NCBI RefSeq assembly: GCF_005671395.1
Contig: NZ_CP040428.1
Location: 4,278,001 to 4,342,000, forward strand
Direction of reading: 5' to 3'
From: Jejubacter calystegiae
Lineage (GTDB): Bacteria; Pseudomonadota; Gammaproteobacteria; Enterobacterales; Enterobacteriaceae
DNA length: 64,000 nt
In this document: in pieces, positions 17,736 through 25,829 of the stretch
Layout: each line of letters begins with the position of its first letter
Numbering within the stretch: the stretch's first letter is position 1
Translations under genes and position numbers: made by a program
Notes under the pieces: generated by a model
Database searches by the model: none
Seen by the model: the letters and a program-made list of their open reading frames with translations, nothing else
What the model was told of the DNA's origin: nothing

Positions 17736-18047
17736 TCAGTTTTTTTCGCGATTCCCCGTCAGTTCTCGGTAATAAGTTTCGGGGATGGTTCTCAGTGCGC
17801 CCGGGTAGTTTTCCAGCAGGATTTCCAGATTTTCAGCATTGAATTCATCAGGCAGCGCCCAGCCGTCGATAATTTCCATCATGAAATCCACGGCGGTTTT
17901 ACCATCCAATTTTTCGATAGCCGACAATTCCTTTAGCGGCTTATGCCTGAAAGTGATCGTCAGTTCGCCGTCCTCAGCGCCAGCGCGTGGGATTGTTACA
18001 TTGGCTTTAAACGTGGGTTTCGGCTGTAGCGTAAATTTGGTGCTCAT
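17736..18047 (-). CDS. G: Tail assembly chaperone G
   Basis: 103 residues (MSTKFTLQPKPTFKANVTIP...). Size, acidic middle and position between the major tail protein and the tape measure fit the lambda G family. The last codons are GAA AAA AAC followed by TGA, containing the slippery heptamer A AAA AAC (17,745-17,739). Slipping back one base continues into the T frame. The G:GT ratio normally sets correct tail assembly. Confidence 0.85.
   Translation of the reverse strand: MSTKFTLQPKPTFKANVTIPRAGAEDGELTITFRHKPLKELSAIEKLDGKTAVDFMMEIIDGWALPDEFNAENLEILLENYPGALRTIPETYYRELTGNREKN
17739..17745 (-). promoter_or_regulatory. Programmed -1 frameshift site for G-T
   Basis: A AAA AAC in the zero frame of G, immediately before its TGA stop. 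A -1 slip reads AAA AAA CTG ATA and stays open into T. The heptamer matches the X XXY YYZ rule. Confidence 0.8.
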
Positions 18048-18057
18048 TATGCGTCCC

Positions 18058-18080
18058 TAAAAAAGCCCCTTTCGGGGCGA
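18058..18080 (-). terminator. Intrinsic terminator between V and G
   Basis: GCCCC/GGGGC hairpin with loop GAAA and TTTTTT on the minus strand. Confidence 0.65.
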
Positions 18081-18093
18081 TGGTGGTTATCAA

Positions 18094-18777
18094 TTAGCTG
18101 CCAGGAGTGCTACCGTCATCAGCAATTTTGTAGAACGTCATGGCCGGGGACTGGAGCTGGAGCGCCACGGTCACCGTTTCCACCTCGTTTACGGCGGTTG
18201 CCGGGATTTTGTTAAACGACACGGTGGCGGACCAGTAGCGGTTTTCCTTCGCTTTCGGGATGTACATATACGCGGCCACGGTGTCCCCGTTTTCGTCCAG
18301 TCTGTCCAGTAGTGGGTAAACAGGGAGCGAGGAATCATGCGCGATGGTGTACGTCTGCGAACTGGCCGCCTTGAACGTGTTCAGGTTGCGCTGGCGATCG
18401 TCACTCAGAAACTGGATCTGGGTGGTGTTCTGGTCACCGCCAGCGTTAGCAACCTCGGTAATTTGAGGTAACTCGGTCCACTCGCTGACAACCCGAATGG
18501 AACCGGCGCCGCTGCCCGCCGGATATTTATTGACGTTGGTCGTGTCAATATTGCCGAGCGTGACGGACGTACCATCGACCGCGGTAATTTTGGCTACCAC
18601 GTCGTTGATACCTGACCAGCCAGAGGTGATATGAACGATATCATCCTCCTGCAGGCCGGTAGCGCTGCCGACAGTAATCACGGCATGTTCGGCATTGGTG
18701 ATGCCGGTAAACGGCACCGCATCAGCGTATTCGGACGCAAGATAAACGTGCGATCCATTGGGTAAGGCAAAGCCCAT
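18094..18777 (-). CDS. V: Major tail tube protein V
   Basis: 227 residues (MGFALPNGSHVYLASEYADA...). Similar in size to lambda gpV (246) and placed just before G/T and the tape measure gene. It contains the WTELPQITEV and YIPKAKENRYWSATVSFNK stretches expected of tail tube proteins. No C-terminal Ig-like domain is present, unlike lambda gpV; the Ig-like domain in this phage is at the capsid gene. Forms the hexameric rings of the tail tube. Confidence 0.85.
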   Translation of the reverse strand: MGFALPNGSHVYLASEYADAVPFTGITNAEHAVITVGSATGLQEDDIVHITSGWSGINDVVAKITAVDGTSVTLGNIDTTNVNKYPAGSGAGSIRVVSEWTELPQITEVANAGGDQNTTQIQFLSDDRQRNLNTFKAASSQTYTIAHDSSLPVYPLLDRLDENGDTVAAYMYIPKAKENRYWSATVSFNKIPATAVNEVETVTVALQLQSPAMTFYKIADDGSTPGS

Positions 18778-18794
18778 GGCATTTCTCCTGTACG

Positions 18795-18821
18795 AAAAAA
18801 AACCGGCTCGCGGCCGGTTGG
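18795..18821 (-). terminator. Intrinsic terminator upstream of V
   Basis: CCGGC/GCCGG hairpin followed by eight T on the minus strand. Confidence 0.65.
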
Positions 18822-18846
18822 TTATGAGGTTTGTGGAGTTTGGTGT

Positions 18847-19257
18847 TTAGCTGACGATATCGGCCCGGTAATTCAGACTAACGGGCACGGTATATGTGGT
18901 GTCGGTGGTTACGCCTGCGAATATGGCCGGAGGGCCGCTTACCCAGCACGTAAAACCATCTCCCGCCAGTTCCTGTCCCTCGGGGAAGAGCGCGGCAATC
19001 TGGCGGGCCAGCGCGCCAGCAGAGGATCTGCCAGAGCCAGCCGGAACAACGACATTAATCTGATATACGCCGGGAAACGTCCGGCACGTCAGCGATAAAT
19101 CCAGCGTTCGCGGCGTGGCAGGCATGTCATGCGCGGCAAGATAAGGCGCGCCCGATGGCGGCTCAAATGCGACATTATCCCAGGCGACCGGGATCCCCTG
19201 CGAATCCGCCCATTGGCCCAGGCGAGCCGACAGCACCGCAGAAATATCAGGAATCAC
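18847..19257 (-). CDS. U: Tail terminator protein (U-like)
   Basis: 136 residues: MIPDISAVLSARLGQWADSQ ... YQINVVVPAGSGRSSAGALA. The pattern and place (just before the tail tube gene) match the lambda U / DUF4128 tail terminator family, which caps the tail and joins it to the head. The start overlaps the end of the upstream gene by four bases (ATGA type), indicating translational coupling. Confidence 0.75.
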   Translation of the reverse strand: MIPDISAVLSARLGQWADSQGIPVAWDNVAFEPPSGAPYLAAHDMPATPRTLDLSLTCRTFPGVYQINVVVPAGSGRSSAGALARQIAALFPEGQELAGDGFTCWVSGPPAIFAGVTTDTTYTVPVSLNYRADIVS

Positions 19258-19838
19258 GTTTTTAACTCCCTGGCCGATTCGTCAAAAAACCGCTGAAACT
19301 CGGCGGCGGTGATCCGCACCATTCCCCCTGGCGCCTGGGTTGAATGCCCCATTTCCAGCGGGTAGGCATACGGCACGTTATTGCAGAAATAAATCGACGT
19401 CATCCCTACCTTAAACAGAGATAGCTGGTACTCACCGGCTGCGCGGGTTAGATGCCCCTGCTTGTCGATGACTCCGGTTTCCCCTTCTACCGGGGCATCG
19501 AAGGATACTTGCCAGTTACCACGGAAGCGCCCGCCGGTATACCCGGGCGGGGCCTTAATATCCATGCTGTCATTCACTCTGGCCTTTTTCTTCAGGCGCC
19601 CGGTTTTGGTCAGGTTGGCGGGATCGGCCCGCTGCGCTGCATTGTGTTCCAGCACTGCGGTGTTATAGGCCACCGCAGTCTGATTCACCTGCCACAACTC
19701 AGGATTTCCAACGGGAGACATCATAATCAGCTGGTTCAGGATTTTTATGCTGGTAGCCCGAACCACCTGTTCCTGACTCGCTTTGGCCTGGTTCACGAAT
19801 GCCGTGATTGACTCCACGAACGCTGTATTCTCGCCCAT
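19254..19838 (-). CDS. HK97 gp10-like / Z-like minor tail completion protein
   Basis: 194 residues. Contains the conserved MMSPVGNPELW segment and a basic region (KTGRLKKKARVND) followed by PPGYTGGRFRGNWQVSFD. This pattern and position (between the head-tail connector and the tail terminator) fit the lambda Z / HK97 gp10 family needed for tail completion. Ends overlapping the terminator gene. Confidence 0.75.
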   Translation of the reverse strand: MGENTAFVESITAFVNQAKASQEQVVRATSIKILNQLIMMSPVGNPELWQVNQTAVAYNTAVLEHNAAQRADPANLTKTGRLKKKARVNDSMDIKAPPGYTGGRFRGNWQVSFDAPVEGETGVIDKQGHLTRAAGEYQLSLFKVGMTSIYFCNNVPYAYPLEMGHSTQAPGGMVRITAAEFQRFFDESARELKT

Positions 19839-19839
19839 G

Positions 19840-20190
19840 CTACGCCCTCAGTTGCGCCCGGTAGCAAATCACCAGGTCCGCCGGTTTAACCGGGTTTGGC
19901 TTCACAACACGGTGTTGCTTGCCGTCGATTTCCACCAGGTCGCCGATGCTAATTTCCTGCTCTGCGGTAAACACGACCCGCACATCACCAGATTTGATGA
20001 CCGTGCCATCTATTTCACCCGGCTGATAGTCTGTGCGCACGCCAATCGCCGTGTAAGGCGCTTCGGGGTGAACATGCTCCACACCACCAATAACCTCCAG
20101 CGAACCGGGACGCACAGCCTGAAACGTGGTGCCATTGGCGGCTATCATTCTGGTTGAGCGATCGCGCATGCGCTGATAGTTGATAGCCAT
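19840..20190 (-). CDS. Head-tail connector protein
   Basis: 116 residues (MAINYQRMRDRSTRMIAANG ...) rich in beta strands. The context (between the gp6-like adaptor and the gp10-like protein) and general pattern are those of head-completion/stopper proteins of siphophages. No catalytic motif. Exact role in the connector not certain. Confidence 0.6.
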   Translation of the reverse strand: MAINYQRMRDRSTRMIAANGTTFQAVRPGSLEVIGGVEHVHPEAPYTAIGVRTDYQPGEIDGTVIKSGDVRVVFTAEQEISIGDLVEIDGKQHRVVKPNPVKPADLVICYRAQLRA

Positions 20191-20193
20191 GAA

Positions 20194-20454
20194 TCATCTC
20201 CGTTCGATGCAGGCATGGATGAAATCAGTTTTCAGGGACTCCAGCGCTCCAACCATCACATACGGGCGATCGGAGTTATGCCAGCAGTCAATAATGTTTC
20301 CATCCACATCCATCATCAGAACAGCCAGGCTCTGGCAATTACCGTCACGGGCCAGTTGCAACGCTTCTTCCAAGAGGCGAATCACCTCATCGGCATGATG
20401 TCGCTTCTCAGCGCAGAGTTTTTTATCGAAGTTGACCACCCTTAACCCACTCAT
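20194..20454 (-). CDS. Hypothetical protein in head-tail connector cluster
   Basis: 86 residues. It has the pattern CQSLAVLMMDVDGNIIDCWH resembling a small nucleotide- or metal-binding fold seen in several phage proteins, but no family is recognised with confidence. It is tightly packed between two connector genes (overlap of one base with the upstream gene), so it is certainly translated from the late mRNA. Confidence 0.5.
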   Translation of the reverse strand: MSGLRVVNFDKKLCAEKRHHADEVIRLLEEALQLARDGNCQSLAVLMMDVDGNIIDCWHNSDRPYVMVGALESLKTDFIHACIERR

Positions 20455-20936
20455 TACGCACGCTCCGCGAATGTGTTGATCGCAAACCCACGGGCAATCG
20501 CCAGACCATCCAGCAGAGCCGTTACGGCAGGATATGACGGAGTAAACGTCTCTCCGTCAGCAACAGCGTAAGTCATCGTTACAGCGCCCTCCACCCGCTC
20601 AGTCTTAACCGCAGCCTCGCGAACGCTTCCCAGCAGCTCCCCGTCGATGGCTTCAACCGCCAGCATGCATTGCGCGGTTATAACCTGCCGGGGTATCTGG
20701 TCGTGTGGCAACTCATGGTCTTCGATGTAGACCTCTTTGCGGGGCCAAGCCAGCGGCTGCGCGGGATTGACGCGGCGGCCTGCCCAGTTCATTCCCTCCA
20801 GATAGTCCATCGCCCTAATCAGTAACGGCGCGGTTTTATCCGGTAGCTCAATGCCACGCAAATCAGCAAACGCTGCAAGATCGGCCTCGCTGGCGTAACT
20901 GTTGAAATCAGGGGAATTGATATTGGTATTAATCAT
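20454..20936 (-). CDS. Head-tail adaptor (gp6-like, DnaT-like ssDNA-binding fold)
   Basis: 160 residues from the ATG at 20936 (AGGTG upstream); an ATG 45 bases upstream lacks a ribosome-binding site. The sequence FADLRGIELPDKTAPLLIRA, then MDYLEGMNWAGRRVNP is typical of proteins annotated as DnaT-like ssDNA binding or gp6-like adaptors located directly after the capsid gene. It forms the ring below the portal. Confidence 0.7.
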   Translation of the reverse strand: MINTNINSPDFNSYASEADLAAFADLRGIELPDKTAPLLIRAMDYLEGMNWAGRRVNPAQPLAWPRKEVYIEDHELPHDQIPRQVITAQCMLAVEAIDGELLGSVREAAVKTERVEGAVTMTYAVADGETFTPSYPAVTALLDGLAIARGFAINTFAERA

Positions 20937-20977
20937 CTCAACACCTGAAAAATGGGGCCGAAGCCCCAAACGATTTA

Positions 20978-21250
20978 TCACCCACCCGGGGGAGTGGTGA
21001 ATGTGATGCCATCAGTTTTCCTGGTAATTCCATCCACCGTTGCAGAAACTGTGACCACATTCTCACTGTCGGACGTCAGTTTTACTGTCGCCCCACCAGC
21101 GGTTCCAGTTACCGATGATTCAGTGCTCAGCGTACCGCCAGTGGACGTCCACGCGACATTGGCACCAGAAACCCCAGTTCCGGCCTTGGTGTATTTCAGG
21201 GAGACAGTTACCGCATCAGTGCTGTCAGCGGTGGCGGTGGTTTTATCCAC
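20978..21250 (-). CDS. Ig-like (Big) domain, probably a frameshift extension of the capsid protein
   Basis: 90 residues from a GTG at 21250, consisting entirely of a bacterial Ig-like fold of the invasin type (VDKTTATADSTDAVTVSLKY ... VSGANVAWTSTGGTLS ... TAGGATVKLTSDSENVVTVS). The frame is open upstream and its codons read GVTLS directly before VDKTTA, completing the usual first strand of this domain. This frame is -1 to the capsid gene, whose stop is at 21,259-21,261, and GGGGGAG precedes the stop. A -1 slip would fuse the domain to the capsid C-terminus. Ig domains added by frameshift are known in phage structural proteins. Independent start at the GTG is the alternative. Confidence 0.75.
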   Translation of the reverse strand: MDKTTATADSTDAVTVSLKYTKAGTGVSGANVAWTSTGGTLSTESSVTGTAGGATVKLTSDSENVVTVSATVDGITRKTDGITFTTPPGG

Positions 21251-21258
21251 TGACAGCG

Positions 21259-22218
21259 TTACTCCCCCGACTCCGGTGCCTCGAGCTTGATGAGAACACC
21301 AGCGGTGGACTTGTTGCTGGTGAAGTGTTTCTTCCAGTTTGCGCCGGTGCCGATCTTAGTCAGATCCGGGTTGCTACCGCCTGCCGTGGTGTCCCAGCTA
21401 TAGCCCAGCAGTTCAACGTTGACTGTGCCCTCAGCACGATAACCAATCGCGAGGTTTTCCTGGTCGTTGATGTCGTAGGAACGGAATCCCGGAGCCTGAG
21501 ATTCAGTTACAGACACGCCACCGGCAACCAGACCAAGGATGGCGTCGGCATCCATGGTGTCAGTAACCAGAACCGGTTTACCCAGGGTGCCCGGTTGACC
21601 GCCATACACCACCACCCCTGCCTCTTCGTAGATTTTGTTGTCGATAGCCTGATCGACAATGTCGAAATACGTGGTGGAATGCATGACGAACAGTGCAACT
21701 CGGTTGAATTTGTCGCCATATTTCCGCAGTCCACGAGTCAGGGTTTTCTTGCCATCAGTGGCAATATCGGCTGTGACAACCATATCAGCATTAGCGCCGA
21801 TGGCCGCGACTGCCCCCTGGAGCGCGTATTTGATGTAACCCTCCAGAGTGGCGTCAGCCACATCGACACCAACCACCTCGGAGAATTCGTCTACAGAACG
21901 ACCTCGACGCTTAAACGCCTCCTCAGTAGTCATATACGGCCCGTATTTCCAGGGGGCCTTGACGCTGACTGATTCACCAGCGCCAATCTTCTTACCAGTA
22001 ACCGGATCGGTTGAGTTGACGTCGCGAGACTCAATTGAGCCACCAACTTGATAGAAAGCGCGTTTGCGGAAATCACCCTCGATCAGTTCGTTGTCCAGAA
22101 TGATCGCGCCGTTAGATGCCTGGTTAAAAACATCCAGATTGTCCTGGCGACGCTCCAGGAACGCAGTCTGCGCCAGGTCGTCGTAAATAATCAGGTCTGA
22201 GTTGACAGTAGTAGCCAT
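21259..22218 (-). CDS. Major capsid protein
   Basis: 319 residues (MATTVNSDLIIYDDLAQTAF ...), with FLERRQDNLDVFNQASNGAI typical of the P22-independent coat family found with DUF4055 portals. AAGGA precedes the ATG. It follows the scaffold gene by ten bases. Ends APESGE; the last codons contain the run that may drive frameshifting into an Ig-like domain. Contains no protease cleavage motif, consistent with the separate scaffold protein. Confidence 0.85.
   Translation of the reverse strand: MATTVNSDLIIYDDLAQTAFLERRQDNLDVFNQASNGAIILDNELIEGDFRKRAFYQVGGSIESRDVNSTDPVTGKKIGAGESVSVKAPWKYGPYMTTEEAFKRRGRSVDEFSEVVGVDVADATLEGYIKYALQGAVAAIGANADMVVTADIATDGKKTLTRGLRKYGDKFNRVALFVMHSTTYFDIVDQAIDNKIYEEAGVVVYGGQPGTLGKPVLVTDTMDADAILGLVAGGVSVTESQAPGFRSYDINDQENLAIGYRAEGTVNVELLGYSWDTTAGGSNPDLTKIGTGANWKKHFTSNKSTAGVLIKLEAPESGE
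21262..21268 (-). promoter_or_regulatory. Candidate -1 frameshift site at end of capsid gene
   Basis: Zero frame reads TCG GGG GAG TAA, giving G GGG GAG. A -1 slip on GGG continues into the Ig-like frame (GGA GTA ACG CTG TCA GTG). It is not a canonical X XXY YYZ heptamer, so efficiency is uncertain. Confidence 0.45.
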
Positions 22219-22228
22219 TTAAAAATCC

Positions 22229-23020
22229 TTACTTGGGAAGTCGTAGGAACGCCTGCTGTCCGTGTTTACGGACGTAGGCGGCTTTGTCTGCGGCGGACAT
22301 TTCTGAGCGCTTGAGGGCATTACCACCAGCCCCTGATTTATGCCCACCGGCGCCAGTGCCCTCGGCACGGGGGAACAGGTGGGGAGCCGTCTCCTTAAGA
22401 GACTCGGCCCACTCTTCGGGGGTGAGTGGTGACTTGCCATCTTTGCCGAACAGAACATCGCCATTTGTATCAACAGCTACGGCCTCGCCGTCCTCGTTGA
22501 GCTGGAAAGTGCCCTTGGCACGCAGGATCAGGTCGTCGGACGCCTCCGCCAGCGCGCCAGCTTTCGCTGCGGCAGAACGGATGGCATCGGCCAGAACGCG
22601 ATCCCGAAATTTGTTGGAGAACGCCTCAGCTTTTTCAGCGCGTTCATTTGCGGACTTGATCTGCTTATCGACATCGGCGCGCAGGCGCTCGGTGCGTTTG
22701 TTCAGCACCTCATCGATTTTCCCGGCGGCGATAAGCTTTGCCTCTTCGTCATCGGAAAAGCGCTGCAAAATGCCGCGAACGGCTTCGGGGTCGATGCCTT
22801 CAAACTGTTTCAGCGACTCGCTGGACTCCTTGAGCTTCCCCAGCAATTCGTTATTTTTGGTCTTCAAGCCGGTAACGGCACTATTCACCCGCTCATTGAT
22901 AATTTTCTCAATTTCAGGGGTGATTTCCGGCGTGCCTTCGCCGCCGCCAGCGCCACCACCGTCGCCCCCTTCAGAGCCTGCCGCAGAGTAATATTTAATG
23001 AACATATTTCGAAAAAGCAT
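22229..23020 (-). CDS. Scaffolding protein
   Basis: 263 residues. Starts at the ATG preceded by AAGGGG. After a Gly-rich N-terminus (GGDGGGAGGGEGTPEITPE) comes a long highly charged helical part (residues 35-150), then a C-terminal Gly-rich linker and a basic tail (KRSEMSAADKAAYVRKHG). This composition and its position immediately before the coat gene fit a capsid scaffold. No protease domain. Confidence 0.8.
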   Translation of the reverse strand: MLFRNMFIKYYSAAGSEGGDGGGAGGGEGTPEITPEIEKIINERVNSAVTGLKTKNNELLGKLKESSESLKQFEGIDPEAVRGILQRFSDDEEAKLIAAGKIDEVLNKRTERLRADVDKQIKSANERAEKAEAFSNKFRDRVLADAIRSAAAKAGALAEASDDLILRAKGTFQLNEDGEAVAVDTNGDVLFGKDGKSPLTPEEWAESLKETAPHLFPRAEGTGAGGHKSGAGGNALKRSEMSAADKAAYVRKHGQQAFLRLPK

Positions 23021-23055
23021 GGTATTCCCCTTGGGAAAGTTGCGGGCTTAGCCCA

Positions 23056-23081
23056 ATAAAAAAGGCCGCCCTGGGCGACCT
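23056..23081 (-). terminator. Intrinsic terminator upstream of scaffold gene
   Basis: GTCGCCC/GGGCGGC imperfect hairpin followed by TTTTTT on the minus strand. Confidence 0.55.
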
Positions 23082-23105
23082 GTGTTTTAGATAAAAATTT
23101 GCACG

Positions 23106-23324
23106 TTAACCTGTGGGGAGAATCACCTCGTCGGAAAGCGTGATCCCATCGGACGCAAGAACGAAGGTGACAACCAACTTCCCTGCTTCTCCAGGGTGGC
23201 TATCAATCCTTAGTTCAGACTGATTGGACAAAAGCTGTCCGCTCTCTTTATCAAATAGCGCTATCCCCCCGCGAAACCGTTTTAAAACCAATTTTCGCGC
23301 TGGCATCAATCTTTCATGGCTCAA
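23106..23324 (-). CDS. Hypothetical head-region protein
   Basis: 72 residues (MSHERLMPARKLVLKRFRGG ...). Overlaps the end of the MuF-like gene by four bases, so it is translationally coupled. Short beta-rich protein with a basic N-terminus. No family recognised; small proteins here are often minor head components. Confidence 0.5.
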   Translation of the reverse strand: MSHERLMPARKLVLKRFRGGIALFDKESGQLLSNQSELRIDSHPGEAGKLVVTFVLASDGITLSDEVILPTG

Positions 23325-24430
23325 ATTCCTGCCTCCTCAAATGCTCGCGCATCGCGCTGGCGCAACTGCTCAAGCGTCAGCCACTCCCCGCGGTCGGTAT
23401 AGAACTCATCCGGGCTCATTCCGCCGTCACGCATCAGCCGGGCTCGCTTCTCGCCCAGCACCTCGACCTGCCGCCGGTACGGCTGGCGCTCCAGCCAGTC
23501 CCGGTAGTTCGTCTCTGCTGCGACCTGGCCATCCATGCTGGCCCGTGTTCCCTCATCCATTTCGTCGATATCGAGACCCAGTTCGCGCCAGGACTTCAGA
23601 ATCAACGTTTCGGTAGAACGGCAGCAGAAGTGAATCCGGCCAGGTCCCTGCAAATAGGGAACCTTGTGGCCGATCGGCTTGCCGTCCAGTGTGTAGCTCA
23701 GCCGGTCACGAATGATGCATAAATGGGTAGTTCGGTTATCCAGCGTGGAAAGCCACTGCTTACCCTTCGCAATGTCGCTGTTAGCGTTAGCGAAGCTGCT
23801 ACGCGCCGTTGCTGCGATATGGTTTACCGCCGTTTTGGCAATACTGGCGGCGTTCGCCCTGCTCATCTGAATTGCACCATCACGGTAGTGCTGATTCGCG
23901 TGCCCGCGCACACTGCGCGCTATCGTTTCGGTCGTATCCCCGGCCAGATATCCGCGGCGTACAGCGTTGATTATCCGGGTCAGGCGATCCGATTCTAGGT
24001 TGCTGGCCCACTCGCTCAACGGTCGCCCCTGGAATGGCTGGGACATCGCTGTTGCATAGACCATGTCAGCCGTAATGCCCTGCAGCGGATAACGGGAAGC
24101 TACCGGGCCAGGCAATAGCGAATCGAACAGACTGAGCTGATAGCCTGCCTCATGCTCTGCAAACTCCCGCAGTTCGCCCTGCAGCGCGCTCTGCAACGCA
24201 GATACCGCCTGCCGGTTCAGTTCCCGAACGCTACCCAGCAGGCTCTCCAGGCGTTTGACCGTGAAACTGTCGGCCGGTAGTCGGTCTAGGGCATCCAGCA
24301 GGCGGCCGGTCAGATCAGCATCGGTTTCGTTCAGCGTTTTCACCATGCGGTTTGCAACGCCGGTACTGTAGCGAGCTACCCAGATGGAATGGGCGATAGC
24401 CTCATCCCGCAGGTTTTCATTAATCGTCGC
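23321..24430 (-). CDS. MuF-like / SPP1 gp7 head morphogenesis protein
   Basis: About 369 residues from MATINENLRDEAIAH (another possible start lies 15 bases upstream). The second half contains the Phage Mu F domain: QMSRANAASIAKTAVNHIAA, then CIIRDRLSYTLDGKPI and GPGRIHFCCRSTETLI, with conserved Cys and His. In SPP1 gp7 binds the portal and controls DNA ejection; in Mu F is a head completion protein. Overlaps the end of the portal gene. Confidence 0.85.
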   Translation of the reverse strand, partial: ATINENLRDEAIAHSIWVARYSTGVANRMVKTLNETDADLTGRLLDALDRLPADSFTVKRLESLLGSVRELNRQAVSALQSALQGELREFAEHEAGYQLSLFDSLLPGPVASRYPLQGITADMVYATAMSQPFQGRPLSEWASNLESDRLTRIINAVRRGYLAGDTTETIARSVRGHANQHYRDGAIQMSRANAASIAKTAVNHIAATARSSFANANSDIAKGKQWLSTLDNRTTHLCIIRDRLSYTLDGKPIGHKVPYLQGPGRIHFCCRSTETLILKSWRELGLDIDEMDEGTRASMDGQVAAETNYRDWLERQPYRRQVEVLGEKRARLMRDGGMSPDEFYTDRGEWLTLEQLRQRDARAFEEAGI

Positions 24431-25829
24431 CATTTCCGCCACCACTGCCGATCAGCGTCGGCTCCTGATTGCGAATTGTGTCGATCACGTCCTCGATGCT
24501 GTCGCCCGGATCGATGATGTCCAGGCGCTGGAGCGCGCGCACCATGTCCGAATCACGAATAGCGCCGGATTGCCACGCCGAAACGATGGCCGTTACCATG
24601 CCGGATTCGGCCACTTTTGCGATGAATTCCTGGCTGATAACGAAGGTTGGTTCCTCGCCTTTCATCCCCAGATACCGGGCGCACCACGCCAGCGCGCGCC
24701 CGTATGCCTCGGTAACGTTCGATACGCAGATCCCCAGGACAGATGTCGATGATGTCTGTTCGCCGCTGGCCTGCGTGGCCGTTTTGGCCGCCGAATTCTG
24801 CTCAATCAGTCGGGCGCCGAGCTGCACCATATAGTCGCGCTTACTGTCCATTGCCTCTTTAGCGAGCATGTTTGGCGCCGCCTGGGCATAACCAAACGAG
24901 CCATCTTTCGGAAGAAGCAATGGCTCACGGGAGCCGACTTTAATGCCGTTTTTTTCCAACCAGTCGCGCCACATGGAATCAAGCCCGGAAATGTACGGCT
25001 GAACCTGCCCGCAGAACCACACGCTATCCTCATAATCCGCGCTGTTCCGGTAATGCCCGAGATTAATCTCAGTCAGCGCTGCCAGCGGCGATTCGTCAAT
25101 CGTCGGGTCATTATTCTGGGCGCCGACGAACGTGAACGGGATTTCGTCCCAGGATGTTTCGCTTTTCGGTTTCGGCCAGTATTCGCTACTTACCTCGTAA
25201 CCGCCGCTACCGGTTTCCCCGCTGCGCCGCCAGACCCGGCAAACGAACCGCCCCTCTTCCAGCGCCAGTTCTCGGTACTGAATGACATTCTTGAATCCGT
25301 ATCCGTCCGGCTCTTCAATACACTCACGCAGAACCACCAGCACCAGTTGATCCCTCCCATTAATACGGTCGGTGCGCCAGTTGATGATGTTTTCAGCCTG
25401 GTAGCGGAGGATGATCGCCTGATTAGCGCCATCGGCGTAATCGACGTAAAGCCCCTCACGGGCCACTTCCAGCACGTTATCCAGAACCTGCTGTGCTTGC
25501 TGATAGATGCTTGTCCCTGCGCCATCGGCATTGCTCTGCGCATACTCCAGCTTTTCCGGTGCGGTTAACGTGGGATCTTTCCGGAACGCAAGCCCGAGCA
25601 GCCCGATTTTAGTGTTGCTGGTTATCGCGTAGAAAACCGCGCGCGTGAGATAGTCCTCGTTGCGTTTCCGGTTTCGCGCTGATTTATCCGAGGGGGCCAG
25701 TTTAGGCAGATACTCATGCCCCGCCGATTTTATGGCTTCCGCCCCTTTGCAAACGTCGCGGATCTTCTTCCAGATCTCACACGCCGCCTTCTGCTCAGGT
25801 CGAATAAATGTAATATCGTAATTTGACAT
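24420..25829 (-). CDS. Portal protein (DUF4055)
   Basis: 469 residues. Contains the DUF4055 pattern KSAGHEYLPKLAPSDKSARN and RAVFYAITSNTKIGLLGLAF, and lies between the large terminase and the MuF-like protein, the standard portal position. Its start touches the terminase stop (one-base overlap at 25829). Forms the dodecameric vertex through which DNA is packaged. Confidence 0.88.
   Translation of the reverse strand: MSNYDITFIRPEQKAACEIWKKIRDVCKGAEAIKSAGHEYLPKLAPSDKSARNRKRNEDYLTRAVFYAITSNTKIGLLGLAFRKDPTLTAPEKLEYAQSNADGAGTSIYQQAQQVLDNVLEVAREGLYVDYADGANQAIILRYQAENIINWRTDRINGRDQLVLVVLRECIEEPDGYGFKNVIQYRELALEEGRFVCRVWRRSGETGSGGYEVSSEYWPKPKSETSWDEIPFTFVGAQNNDPTIDESPLAALTEINLGHYRNSADYEDSVWFCGQVQPYISGLDSMWRDWLEKNGIKVGSREPLLLPKDGSFGYAQAAPNMLAKEAMDSKRDYMVQLGARLIEQNSAAKTATQASGEQTSSTSVLGICVSNVTEAYGRALAWCARYLGMKGEEPTFVISQEFIAKVAESGMVTAIVSAWQSGAIRDSDMVRALQRLDIIDPGDSIEDVIDTIRNQEPTLIGSGGGNGDD

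Noticed and set aside
22284..22991. 235-codon plus-strand frame opposite the scaffold gene
   Set aside because: Ser/Ala-rich low-complexity shadow of the charged scaffold coding sequence.
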